DNA of 41,521 nt, taken from positions 1 to 41,521 of the forward strand of contig NZ_JADZDS010000041.1 of assembly GCF_020850895.1 (NCBI RefSeq), written 5' to 3'. The stretch comes from Thermomonas sp. Lineage in GTDB: Bacteria; Pseudomonadota; Gammaproteobacteria; Xanthomonadales; Xanthomonadaceae. The notes beneath the pieces are model-generated. The model had not been told where the DNA came from. It worked only from the letters and a program-made list of their open reading frames with translations, and ran no database searches. The position numbers and the translations under genes are program-made. Of this stretch, positions 31,011 to 39,452 are shown in pieces (the stretch's first letter is position 1; the number at the start of each line of letters is the position of its first letter).

Positions 31011-31780
31011 GCCTGCGTATTCTCGAGAAAATCCGACAGTACCGATGCCACGGCATCGACATGGGTCAAGAACGGCGCGTGGCCGGCACCGGCAATCTGC
31101 ACGAACTGTGCAGCGGGCGCCAATGCTGCAGCCGCCTGCATCGCCTGTGGCGACACCACACGATCACGACGCCCGGCCATCCACAGGCTCGACATCGGCA
31201 TGGCCGACAGCGCGGGCCTCAGATCGGTGGTCTCCAGCAAGCGCAAACCTTCCGCCAGCACGCGCGGTGAGGGCGCGCCCCGTTCCATCGCCAACGTGCG
31301 CAACTGCCGCATCCGCTCGCGCGCGTCTTCAAGACCGAAGGCCTCCAGTGCAAGGAAGCGATCCACGGTACCGCGCCAATCCGATGCCAGCCCGGTTTCG
31401 AACTTCGCGAACGCGTCCACCGGCATACCGTCGGACCAGTCTTCTGTCGCCACGAAGCGCGGGGTTGCCGCGATCATGGCCAATGCGGGAATCCGCTGCG
31501 GTGCGAGATGGGCAGCATGCAGCGCAATCGCACCGCCCATCGACCAACCACACCACGGCGCCGCGGGCACCGCATCGAGTACGGCGCGTGCGCAGGCATC
31601 CAGTTCCAACAGCACCGCGCTGTCACGGCTGTGGCCATGGCCAGGCAAATCGACCAAATACAGTGTGCGCTGCCCGCCCATCGCATCCGCAAGCAGCTTG
31701 AACACGCCACCGTGCATCGCCCAGCCGTGCAGCATGACCAAGGGTGGCCCGTTGCCGATGACCTCGACATGCAGGCTCAT
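31007..31780 (-). CDS. bioH: Pimeloyl-ACP methyl ester esterase
   Basis: 257-residue alpha/beta hydrolase that removes the methyl group from pimeloyl-ACP methyl ester, ending the disguise started by BioC. LVMLHGWAMHG forms the oxyanion region, the nucleophile Ser lies in CGWSMGGAIAL, the acid in GRRDRVVS, and the catalytic His in GAGHAPFLTH. The ATG at 31780 is chosen: it overlaps the stop of the upstream CoA-transferase (TCAT on the plus strand), and MSLHVEVIGNGPPLVMLHGW is a good family start; an in-frame GTG at 31804 is less likely. Translation is coupled at both ends, so it belongs to a three-gene operon. Confidence 0.93.
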   Translation of the reverse strand: MSLHVEVIGNGPPLVMLHGWAMHGGVFKLLADAMGGQRTLYLVDLPGHGHSRDSAVLLELDACARAVLDAVPAAPWCGWSMGGAIALHAAHLAPQRIPALAMIAATPRFVATEDWSDGMPVDAFAKFETGLASDWRGTVDRFLALEAFGLEDARERMRQLRTLAMERGAPSPRVLAEGLRLLETTDLRPALSAMPMSSLWMAGRRDRVVSPQAMQAAAALAPAAQFVQIAGAGHAPFLTHVDAVASVLSDFLENTQA

Positions 31781-33015
31781 GCGGCATCCCCGCGCGCGGG
31801 CCACGCTGAAGCTGCAGCCAGCGCAGCGTTGACCGCTGCCGTGTGTTCACCCAGCCGTGGTGATCGTCGCGCCAATGCCATCGGGCTGTCGGAGAACAAC
31901 ATCGGCGTGCGCACGCCCGGCAGCGTACCGCCGTCCGCATCGGCATCAGGCAGAGACAGCCGCAGCCCGCGATGGATCACCTGCGGATCATCGAACACTT
32001 CATCGACGCGATTGATCGGCCCGGCCGGAATGCCTTGCCGTTCCAGCGCCGCAAGCAGCTCGGCACGCGGCCGCCGCGCGAAGGCATCCGCAAGCAGCGG
32101 CACCAGATCCTCGCGATGCTGCACGCGCTGTGCATTGGTGGCGAAGCGTGGATCTTCCGCCAATTGCGGCAGGTCCAGCACCACGCACAGCCGCGCGAAC
32201 TGCGTATCGTTGCCCACCGCCAGCATCAACTCGCCATCGCAGGTGGCGAACGGCTGGTAGGGCACGATGTTCGGATGCGCGCTGCCCATGCGCATCGGCA
32301 CGCTGCCGGAGACGAGATAATTCATCGCCTGATTGGCCAGCATCCCGACCATCGAGTCCAGCAAGGCGATATCGATGTGCTGACCGCAACCACTGCGCTG
32401 CCGTTGCAGCAACGCCGCCTGAATCGCGATGGTGCCGTGCTGGGCGGCGAACAGGTCGGCAAAGGCGACACCGATCTTCTGCGGCGGCCCATCGGCCTCG
32501 CCGGTCAGGCTCATGATCCCGCCCATGGCCTGGATCATCGCGTCGTACCCGGCGCGCTGTGCATACGGGCCGTCCTGGCCAAAGCCCGTGACCGAGCAGT
32601 AGACCAATCGAGGATTGAGCGCATGCAGGCTGGGATAGTCCAAGCCGTATTTCGCCAGACCACCGACCTTGAAATTTTCGATGAACACATCGGCCTGCGC
32701 GATCAGGGCGCGCAGGCGATCCACCTCCGCGGCAACGCGCAGGTCCACCACCACCGAACGCTTGCCGCGATTGCAAGCGTGGTAGTACGCGGCATCGCCA
32801 ATGCTGCCATCGGCATGGCGCACGAATGGCGGCCCCCAGCGACGGGTGTCATCACCGTCCGGCGCCTCGATCTTGATCACGTCGGCACCGAGGTCGGCCA
32901 AGGTCTGGCCGATCCACGGTCCGGCCAGGATCCGCGCCAGCTCGATGACCTTCAAACCCGTCAATGGGGCGTCGCTGCTGCTGCTCAAAACCTGAACCTT
33001 GCACGATGAGGGCAT
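31777..33015 (-). CDS. CaiB/BaiF family class III CoA-transferase
   Basis: 412 residues. Opening LTGLKVIELARILAGPWIGQ, DLGADVIKIE, CNRGKRSVVVDL, the catalytic Asp187 in GVAFADLFAAQHG, and RQRSGCGQHIDIALLDSMV are family hallmarks. It should move CoA between carboxylic acids through an Asp-CoA anhydride. Closest remembered relatives include succinate-hydroxymethylglutarate (glutarate) CoA-transferases, but substrate cannot be read with confidence. The N-terminal 15 or so residues are loose; a TTG at residue 10 could be the start. It is coupled to bioH by ATGA, an unexpected place, and divergent from a semialdehyde dehydrogenase with which it could form a dicarboxylate pathway. Confidence 0.87.
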   Translation of the reverse strand: MPSSCKVQVLSSSSDAPLTGLKVIELARILAGPWIGQTLADLGADVIKIEAPDGDDTRRWGPPFVRHADGSIGDAAYYHACNRGKRSVVVDLRVAAEVDRLRALIAQADVFIENFKVGGLAKYGLDYPSLHALNPRLVYCSVTGFGQDGPYAQRAGYDAMIQAMGGIMSLTGEADGPPQKIGVAFADLFAAQHGTIAIQAALLQRQRSGCGQHIDIALLDSMVGMLANQAMNYLVSGSVPMRMGSAHPNIVPYQPFATCDGELMLAVGNDTQFARLCVVLDLPQLAEDPRFATNAQRVQHREDLVPLLADAFARRPRAELLAALERQGIPAGPINRVDEVFDDPQVIHRGLRLSLPDADADGGTLPGVRTPMLFSDSPMALARRSPRLGEHTAAVNAALAAASAWPARGDAA

Positions 33016-33055
33016 CCGGCACGCGTCCAGGGGAGGTTGCAGCGCTCCTTCTGCT

Positions 33056-33140
33056 CGTCATTCCCGCGAAAGCGGGACTCCATGGCTTTTGCAATTCAAG
33101 CAATCAACGTCCATGGATCCGCGCTTTCGTGGGGATGACG
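33056..33140. repeat. Inverted pair of REP-like units
   Basis: CGTCATTCCCGCGAAAGCGG and GACTCCATGG on the left (33056-33083) face ACGTCCATGGATCC and GCGCTTTCGTGGGGATGACG on the right (about 33108-33140). The right arm is degenerate. The layout is the same as at 5517-5611, including the CCATGG boxes. It lies between the divergent CoA-transferase and semialdehyde dehydrogenase genes. Confidence 0.75.
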
Positions 33141-33209
33141 GCTGTTGGGGTCTTCCCGAGAGATGTCTTGCCGACTCAATAGTCTGGAACGCCTTGGCTG
33201 AGCTGTCGA

Positions 33210-33250
33210 GACAAGGGCCATCACGCCACGGTGGTCATACTGGCCTTGTC
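33210..33250. promoter_or_regulatory. Inverted repeat before the semialdehyde dehydrogenase
   Basis: GACAAGGGCCA (33210-33220) and TGGCCTTGTC (33241-33250) are inverted copies with one extra G in the left arm, separated by 20 bases. It ends 33 bases before the ATG and surrounds a CATACT (33236-33241). It may be an operator, or an mRNA hairpin; no regulator gene is nearby. Confidence 0.35.
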
Positions 33251-33283
33251 CGCCTTCCGCATCGACCGCAAGGACCTTTCGCC

Positions 33284-34741
33284 ATGAGTCTTTCGTTGTC
33301 CCGCCCCGCCTTGCTGCGTACTCAGGCTTATCTCGACGGCCACTGGCGTGATGCCGATGCGGGCGGTCACTGCGAGGTACGCAACCCCGCCAGCGGCGAC
33401 CTCCTGGGCCGCGTGCCGGACATGGGTGCAGGGGAAACCCGGTGCGCGATCGACGCCGCGCATGCGGCATTCCCGGCGTGGGCCGCGACGACCGCCAAGG
33501 AACGCGCTCGCGTGCTGCGCCGGATGGCCGACCTGATGCTGGAACATCAGCAGGATCTGGCGACACTGATGACCGCCGAGCAGGGCAAGCCGCTGGCCGA
33601 ATCCAGCGGCGAGATTGCCTATGCCGCGAGTTTCCTCGAATGGTTCGGCGAGGAAGCCAAGCGCATGGATGGCGACACCATTCCCGGCCATGCCGTCGAC
33701 AGGCGCATCCACACCCTGCGCCAGCCGGTTGGCGTGGTCGCCGCGATCACGCCGTGGAATTTCCCCTCGGCCATGCTCACACGCAAGCTCGGGCCGGCGC
33801 TGGCGGCGGGATGCACGGTGGTCTGCAAGCCGGCGATCCAGACGCCGTTCTCGGCGTTGGCGCTGGGCGTGCTGGCCGAGCAGGCCGGCGTGCCGGCGGG
33901 CGTGCTCAACATCGTCACCGGGCAGGATGCACCTGCCATCGGCATGGAGATGACGTCGAATCCGAAGGTCCGCAAGCTCAGCTTCACCGGTTCCACCGCA
34001 GTCGGCAAGCGCTTGATGGCGCAATGCGCCGACGGCATGAAACGGCTATCGCTGGAGCTGGGCGGCAATGCGCCCTTCATCGTGTTCGAGGATGCCGATC
34101 TGGATGCTGCGGTCACCGGCGCCATCGCCAGCAAATACCGCAACACCGGCCAGACCTGCGTCTGCGCCAACCGCCTGTTCGTGCATGACAGTGTGTACGA
34201 CGCATTCTCCGAGAAACTCGTCGCGGCGGTGGCGGCGCTGCGGGTCGGCGATGGCCTGCTGGGCGCCACCGACCAAGGCCCGCTGATCGACGTGAAGGCG
34301 TTGGCCAAGGTCGAAGAACACGTCGCTGATGCGCTAGCCAAGGGTGCGCGGCTCGCCATCGGCGGTAAGCCGCACGCGCTCGGCGGCACCTTTTTCGAAC
34401 CCACCGTCCTGCTCGATGTCGATGCCGATATGCGCATCGCCCACGAGGAAACCTTCGGCCCGGTCGCGCCGCTGTTCCGCTTCACGACCGAAGCCGAGGT
34501 GATTGCACAGGCCAATGCCACCGAATTCGGTCTCGCGGCGTATTTCTATACCCGCGATCTCGCCCGCAGTATCCGCGTGTCGGAAGCGCTGGAGGCCGGC
34601 ATCGTCGGCATCAACACGGGATTGATCTCGACCGAAGTCGCGCCGTTCGGTGGCGTCAAGCAATCCGGCGTGGGCCGTGAAGGCTCGAGGTACGGTATCC
34701 ACGATTACACCGAACTGAAATACGTCTGCATCAGCGTCTGA
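33284..34741 (+). CDS. gabD: NAD(P)+-dependent succinate/glutarate semialdehyde dehydrogenase
   Basis: 485 residues, typical for the GabD/DavD branch of aldehyde dehydrogenases. ITPWNFPSAMLTRK (155-168), KPA (182-184), FTGSTAVGKRL (234-244), general base Glu258 in LELGGNAPFIVFEDAD, catalytic Cys292 in NTGQTCVCANRLFV, and EETFGPVAPLFRF are all present; the end is FGGVKQSGVGREGSRYGIHDYTELKY. The second Cys (CVC) is the regulatory position of the family. Succinate semialdehyde (GABA route) or glutarate semialdehyde (lysine route) are the likely substrates; the adjacent, divergent class III CoA-transferase makes a glutarate route worth considering. AAGGA precedes the ATG. It ends 17 bases from the bioF stop on the other strand. 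Confidence 0.9.
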   Translation: MSLSLSRPALLRTQAYLDGHWRDADAGGHCEVRNPASGDLLGRVPDMGAGETRCAIDAAHAAFPAWAATTAKERARVLRRMADLMLEHQQDLATLMTAEQGKPLAESSGEIAYAASFLEWFGEEAKRMDGDTIPGHAVDRRIHTLRQPVGVVAAITPWNFPSAMLTRKLGPALAAGCTVVCKPAIQTPFSALALGVLAEQAGVPAGVLNIVTGQDAPAIGMEMTSNPKVRKLSFTGSTAVGKRLMAQCADGMKRLSLELGGNAPFIVFEDADLDAAVTGAIASKYRNTGQTCVCANRLFVHDSVYDAFSEKLVAAVAALRVGDGLLGATDQGPLIDVKALAKVEEHVADALAKGARLAIGGKPHALGGTFFEPTVLLDVDADMRIAHEETFGPVAPLFRFTTEAEVIAQANATEFGLAAYFYTRDLARSIRVSEALEAGIVGINTGLISTEVAPFGGVKQSGVGREGSRYGIHDYTELKYVCISV

Positions 34742-34758
34742 GTCAATACCGACTTCCG

Positions 34759-35940
34759 TCAGCGAACCGCATTGGCCTCCGTCAGCGCATCCAACACGCC
34801 ATCGATCTGTTCCGATGCATGCGCCGCCGACACGGTGATGCGCAACCGCGCGCTGTGTTCCGGCACCGTCGGCGGGCGGATCGCAGCCACCCAGTAACCG
34901 CGTTGCTCCAGCGCAGCGGACAGCGCGATGGCCTCGGCATCTGCGCCCACCAGAAGTGGCTGGATCGCGGTCTGCGATGACCGCAACGACAGGCCACGCG
35001 CCTCCGCGCCAACGCGGAAGCGGGTGATGTTGTCCCGCAAGCGGTGGCGCAATGCATCGCCTTCCTCGCTACGTACAATCATCAGTGCCGCCAGCGTCGC
35101 CGCCGCTTGCGCGGGTGGCAATGCGGTGGTGTAAATGCCGGGCCGCGCGGTTTGCAGCAGGTGTTCGATCAAGTCCGCATCGCCCACCAACGCGGCTCCC
35201 GCACCGCCCAGTGCCTTGCCGAAGGTCACCAAGCGCAGCGGCACGTCGTCCACGGTCAGTCCGGCGGCGTCAACGCTGCCACGCCCAAACGCGCCCATCA
35301 CACCGATGCCATGGGCATCGTCGACGTACAGCAACGCCTCGTGACGCTTCGCCTCCGCCGCCAATGCAGGCAGCGGCGCAACATCGCCATCCATCGAAAA
35401 CACGCCATCGCTGGCCAACACCGCCACACCTTCCGGATGCGCCACCAGCTGCCGGCCCGCCGCGGCTGCGTCGGCGTGTGGATAACGCTTGAAGGTGCAT
35501 CCCGCCAGCCGCGCGCCGTCGATCAGGCTGGCGTGGTTGAGTTTGTCCTGTACGCACAGATCGCCCGTGCCGAGCAGCGCCTGCAAGACCGCGAGGTTCG
35601 CCATGTAGCCGCTACCGAACAGCAGCGCGCGCGGCAGCTGCAGCCAATCGGCCAGCGCCTCTTCCAGCGCCGCATGCTGCGCGTCATGACCACAGACCAG
35701 ATGGGAGGCCGTGCTGCCCGCGCTGTCCGCCTTGCGCAGCGCGGCCAGCACCCGCGGATGCTGCGACAGGCCCAGATAATCGTTACTGCAGAAATTCAGC
35801 AGCCAGCGGGATTGGCTGCCATCGAGGACTTCGCAACGCACACCTTCGCGGCGCAGAACCGTGCGCCGGAATCGTTGTCGATGAGCCGATTCGCGCTGCG
35901 CATGCAGCGCGGCGATGCGCTCGCTCAGGCGGCTTCGCAT
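34759..35940 (-). CDS. bioF: 8-amino-7-oxononanoate synthase
   Basis: 393-residue PLP enzyme joining pimeloyl-ACP and alanine to form KAPA. Present: [14 protein letters not shown], the substrate-pocket [41 protein letters not shown], the PLP lysine in [15 protein letters not shown] and [13 protein letters not shown]. The start ATG at 35940 lies inside the 3' end of bioB (16-base overlap); the longer open frame to 36138 is only the bioB tail read in another frame and has no family likeness. It is co-transcribed and coupled with bioB, but separated from bioH and bioC by two other genes. Confidence 0.95.
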   Translation of the reverse strand: MRSRLSERIAALHAQRESAHRQRFRRTVLRREGVRCEVLDGSQSRWLLNFCSNDYLGLSQHPRVLAALRKADSAGSTASHLVCGHDAQHAALEEALADWLQLPRALLFGSGYMANLAVLQALLGTGDLCVQDKLNHASLIDGARLAGCTFKRYPHADAAAAGRQLVAHPEGVAVLASDGVFSMDGDVAPLPALAAEAKRHEALLYVDDAHGIGVMGAFGRGSVDAAGLTVDDVPLRLVTFGKALGGAGAALVGDADLIEHLLQTARPGIYTTALPPAQAAATLAALMIVRSEEGDALRHRLRDNITRFRVGAEARGLSLRSSQTAIQPLLVGADAEAIALSAALEQRGYWVAAIRPPTVPEHSARLRITVSAAHASEQIDGVLDALTEANAVR

Positions 35941-37178
35941 CCGCAGCCGCAGCCGCAGCCGTCCTCCGGCGCGCATGCAGCCGGGGCGGCCTCGAGCACC
36001 GGCATGGCAAGGCCCGCCGGTGCCGCCTCGGCCTTGCTGTCCTTGCAGCCGCACTTGCTGCCGCCGGTGCCGCAACCACCACCACCCGCACTGCACGAGC
36101 AGTTGTTGCCTTCGGTGCAGCAGCCGCCACCGCAGCACCCGCCACTGCTGCCGACGATGGTCAGGCCGGGAATGTCGCTGCTGCTGGATTTCACTTGATC
36201 GATGGCCATGGGACGCAAACCGAGACGCTGGAACAGGGCGTTATCGTACTCCGTATCCGGGTTACCGGTGGTTAACAGCTTGTCGCCGTGGAAAATCGAG
36301 TTGGCGCCAGCGGCAAAGCACAAGGCCTGCAGTTCGTCGCTCATCTCGGCGCGGCCGGCGGACAGCCGCACCATCGACGCCGGCATCACGATGCGCGCCA
36401 CCGCAATCGTGCGCACGAATTCGAACGGATCCAGCGGCTCAGCGTTGGCCAGCGGCGTCCCCGGCACCGGCACCAATTGGTTGATCGGCACCGAATCCGG
36501 GTGCGCCGGCAGGTTCGCCAGCGTCACCAGCAAGCCGGCACGCTGACGGCGGGTCTCACCCATGCCGACGATGCCGCCGCAGCAGGTTTTCATGCCGACA
36601 TCGCGGACGTGCCCAAGGGTGTCGAAGCGGTCCTGCACGGTGCGAGTGCCGATGATCTCGCCGTAAAACTCGGGATCGGTGTCGAGGTTGTGGTTGTAGT
36701 AATCCAGCCCGGCGTCCTTCAGCGCCCGCGCCTGCCCCGCGTCCAGCATGCCCAGCGTCGCGCAGGTTTCCAGCCCCAGCGCCTTCACCGCACGCACCAT
36801 GGCGGTCACCTTGGGCATGTCGCGCGGCTTCGGTGAGCGCCAGGCCGCGCCCATGCAGAAGCGCGAAGCGCCGGCGGCCTTGGCCTGCCGCGCCTGTTCG
36901 ACCACCGCATCGACGTCCATCAATTTGCTGGCCACAAGCCCGGTGCCGTGCGATGCCGACTGCGGGCAGTAGGCGCAATCCTCGGGGCAACCACCGGTCT
37001 TGACCGACAACAGGGTCGAGACCTGGACCTCGCAGGGATCGAACTGCTGACGATGCGCGCGGGCGGCCTGATAGAGCAATTCCGTGAACGGCAGATCGAA
37101 CAGGGCCTCGACCTCGGCGCGGGTCCAGTCATGGCGAATCGGGAAGTCGACAACGGGCAACGATCTGACGGCGGACAC
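35925..37178 (-). CDS. bioB: Biotin synthase with a 14-cysteine C-terminal tail
   Basis: Radical SAM enzyme inserting sulfur into dethiobiotin. From the GTG at 37178 it has 417 residues. The [4Fe-4S] motif is Cys64-Cys68-Cys71 ([10 protein letters not shown]); [2Fe-2S] ligands are Cys108, Cys139, Cys199 and Arg271. Each is offset by exactly 11 from the E. coli residue, which supports this start. An ATG at 37247 would overlap comF on the other strand. The core ends near 340. A tail follows, with Cys at 348, 349, 353, 354, 360, 362, 369, 376, 378, 402, 408, 410, 412 and 414, in Gly/Ser-rich sequence such as [11 protein letters not shown] and [13 protein letters not shown]. coli BioB (346 aa) lacks this. 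The tail looks like a metallothionein and may hold metal or Fe-S precursors (inference). Confidence 0.95.
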   Translation of the reverse strand: MSAVRSLPVVDFPIRHDWTRAEVEALFDLPFTELLYQAARAHRQQFDPCEVQVSTLLSVKTGGCPEDCAYCPQSASHGTGLVASKLMDVDAVVEQARQAKAAGASRFCMGAAWRSPKPRDMPKVTAMVRAVKALGLETCATLGMLDAGQARALKDAGLDYYNHNLDTDPEFYGEIIGTRTVQDRFDTLGHVRDVGMKTCCGGIVGMGETRRQRAGLLVTLANLPAHPDSVPINQLVPVPGTPLANAEPLDPFEFVRTIAVARIVMPASMVRLSAGRAEMSDELQALCFAAGANSIFHGDKLLTTGNPDTEYDNALFQRLGLRPMAIDQVKSSSSDIPGLTIVGSSGGCCGGGCCTEGNNCSCSAGGGGCGTGGSKCGCKDSKAEAAPAGLAMPVLEAAPAACAPEDGCGCGCGCEAA

Positions 37179-37226
37179 GGGGTTTTTCCGAAGACGCGGA
37201 ACGCGAATGCGCGCAGTCTGGGATGC

Positions 37227-37952
37227 ATGGACAGTCACGTCAACCAATCAACACCATCGGAAGTTGACGCAACGCTGCGCGCGCCCTTGCGCTGGTTGTT
37301 TGCGCCGCGCTGCGTGGCCTGCGGCGATCCCGGCCTGCCCGAGCGCGATCTTTGCTCCGCCTGCCGTGATGCGCTGCCCTGGCAAGGCTCCGCCTGCGCC
37401 CGCTGCGCACTGCCGCTGTCCAACGCCGGCACCTGCGGCCATTGCCATCAACATCCGCCGCCGCTGGATGGCGTCGTCGCTGCATTCGTCTACGCCTTCC
37501 CGGTCGATGGCCTGCTGCCGCGATTGAAATTCCACTCCGATTTCGCGGCTGGGCGGGTGATCAGCCAATGCTTGGTTCAGCGATTTTTCGACTGTCCGCG
37601 CCCTAGCGCGATCGTGCCCTTGCCATTGCATCCGGGCCGATTGCGACGCCGCGGCTACGATCAGGCGCTGGAACTGGCGAAACCACTCGCCCGTGCATTG
37701 CGGGTGCCATTGCGGGATGACCTGTTGTTGCGCACCCGCGCCACCGCGGCGCAATCGACACTCGATGCGGCGGCGCGAAAACGCAACCTGCGCGGTGCCT
37801 TTCGCGTGGCCGAAGGGGTGGCCCTGCCCGAACACGTCACCCTGTTCGACGACGTGATGACCACCGGCGCCACCCTGCACGCGGCGGCGGCGGCATTGCG
37901 CAAGGCCGGGGCACGACGGGTCGATGCGTGGGTCTGTGCGCGGGTGGCGTGA
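37227..37952 (+). CDS. comF: ComF family phosphoribosyltransferase-like protein
   Basis: 241 residues. The N-terminal zinc-ribbon-like part has paired cysteines (CVACG, LCSAC, CARC, CGHC, about residues 30-80). The phosphoribosyltransferase-type domain follows, with [28 protein letters not shown] and the PRPP loop [15 protein letters not shown] near the end. ComF (GntX) proteins aid DNA uptake or use of DNA as nutrient in naturally competent bacteria; the biochemical role is not settled. In many gammaproteobacteria it sits divergent from bioB, as here, 48 bases apart. The ATG at 37227 is preferred; in-frame sequence further upstream is antisense to bioB. Confidence 0.9.
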   Translation: MDSHVNQSTPSEVDATLRAPLRWLFAPRCVACGDPGLPERDLCSACRDALPWQGSACARCALPLSNAGTCGHCHQHPPPLDGVVAAFVYAFPVDGLLPRLKFHSDFAAGRVISQCLVQRFFDCPRPSAIVPLPLHPGRLRRRGYDQALELAKPLARALRVPLRDDLLLRTRATAAQSTLDAAARKRNLRGAFRVAEGVALPEHVTLFDDVMTTGATLHAAAAALRKAGARRVDAWVCARVA

Positions 37953-38015
37953 GCAAGCTGCGAACGCGCGGCTTTCAAGGTGCGACGGTGGTTCAAGAAG
38001 CGCAAATCCGTATGC

Positions 38016-39452
38016 CTACGGCATCACCGGTGGCAGGTAGGCCAAGGTTTCACCAAGCAGCCACAGCAGACCCAGCACCAGCGGCACATGCACCAGCAGT
38101 TGCACGAAGGTGAAGCCGACCAGATCACGCGCGCGCAGCCCGAGGATGCCCAGTAACGGCAGCATCCAGAACGGGTTGATCAGGTTCGGCAGGGCCTCAG
38201 CAGCGTTGTAGACCTGCACCGTCCAGCCGAGGTGGAAGTGCAGTTCATTCGCCGCTTGCATCACATAGGGTGCCTCGATGATCCACTTGCCGCCGCCGGA
38301 AGGAACGAAGAAGCCAAGCACCGCCGAATACACGCCCATGACCACGGCAAAGCTGTCGTGACTGGCGATCTGCACGAACAGCTGCGACAGCCGGTGCGAC
38401 AGGGTGATGCCATCGGCACCCGCGGCCTTGGTCAGGATCAGCGCCATCCCGCCGTAGAGCGGAAACTGGATCAGCACGCCGGCGGTAGACGGCACTGCCC
38501 GCGCCACCGCATCAAGGAAACTGCGCAGCCGCCAATGCAGCAGCAGGCCTAGAGACAGGAACAGGAAGTTGTAGGTATTGAGGTTGGCGATCGCCGACAC
38601 CACGGGCTTGGCGGAAAATTCGAGGAACAGCCAGCCAAAGCCCAGCAGCGAGAGCAAGATCACCAGCAGCGGGCTGTGTTCCAGCCAGTCGCCGGGTCGT
38701 TTGGCCGCGGCGGGCACTGCAGCCTGCGCATCGGCAGCTTCGGCCAACGATGCGTCGAACTCGTACGCCCGTCGCGCCGCATCGCCGGTCGGTGCAGTCA
38801 GCCAGCACACCAGCAACGACACGCCGATCAACGCTGCCGTCAACACGATCGATTGCCAGAGGAAAATCGTCTGGGTGAACGGCAACACCCCGGTGACCTG
38901 AAGCAGCCCCGGCGGCATGCTGGCGGGATTGGCCTGCAATTGTGCTGCCGAGGACGACAGCCCCATCGCCCACACCGCGCCGAGACCGAGATACGCCGCC
39001 GCACCTGCAGCGCGGTAATCCATGTCCAACTCGCGACGACGCGCCAAGGCCCGAACAAGCAAGCCCGCGAACACCAGCGAAAATCCCCAACTCAGCAGCG
39101 AGCTGAGCATCGACGCCAGCGCCACGAAACACACCGCACCGCGACCGCTGCGTGGCACCCGTGCCAAGCGCTCGATCCCGTGCGCCACCACCGGTGCGGT
39201 CGCCACCACGTAGCCACCAACGACCACGAAAATCATCTGCAGGGTGAACGGCACAAGGCTCCAATACCCTTCTCCGAAGCGGGTCGCGGTCTCACTGGGG
39301 CTGGCTCCAAATCCCACCGCACAGGCAGCGATCAGAACCACGCCCAGCGCGGCGAACACATAGGCATCGGGAAACCAACGCTCCGCGAATGCGGAGCAGC
39401 GCAACGCCAGCCGCACCGACCAAGCCAACTGCACGGCATTCCGAGCATTCAC
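38016..39452 (-). CDS. atoE: AtoE-type short-chain fatty acid transporter
   Basis: 478-residue polytopic membrane protein with about 12 helices. YWSLVPFTLQMIFVVVGGYVVA, LSWGFSLVFAGLLVRALARR, GLSSSAAQLQANPASMPP, FPLYGGMALIL, FVPSGGGKWIIEAPYVM and AAEALPNLINPFWMLPLLGILGLRARDLVG are characteristic of the AtoE/short-chain fatty acid transporter family, which takes up acetoacetate, butyrate or similar acids. No ato CoA-transferase genes are nearby. It overlaps the upstream UbiA-like gene by ATGA, so both are translated from one message; a link between the two functions is not known. It is convergent with comF. Confidence 0.9.
   Translation of the reverse strand: MNARNAVQLAWSVRLALRCSAFAERWFPDAYVFAALGVVLIAACAVGFGASPSETATRFGEGYWSLVPFTLQMIFVVVGGYVVATAPVVAHGIERLARVPRSGRGAVCFVALASMLSSLLSWGFSLVFAGLLVRALARRRELDMDYRAAGAAAYLGLGAVWAMGLSSSAAQLQANPASMPPGLLQVTGVLPFTQTIFLWQSIVLTAALIGVSLLVCWLTAPTGDAARRAYEFDASLAEAADAQAAVPAAAKRPGDWLEHSPLLVILLSLLGFGWLFLEFSAKPVVSAIANLNTYNFLFLSLGLLLHWRLRSFLDAVARAVPSTAGVLIQFPLYGGMALILTKAAGADGITLSHRLSQLFVQIASHDSFAVVMGVYSAVLGFFVPSGGGKWIIEAPYVMQAANELHFHLGWTVQVYNAAEALPNLINPFWMLPLLGILGLRARDLVGFTFVQLLVHVPLVLGLLWLLGETLAYLPPVMP

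Noticed and set aside
35941-36138. N-terminal extension of bioF
   Set aside because: It is the bioB Cys-rich tail read in a different frame; Trp/Arg-rich sequence without BioF likeness. The ATG at 35940 gives the normal length.
35925-36190. Frameshift or assembly error causing the bioB tail
   Set aside because: The cysteine codons continue in the same frame as the intact core up to a stop, with Gly/Cys composition too ordered for a random frame; still worth confirming in relatives.
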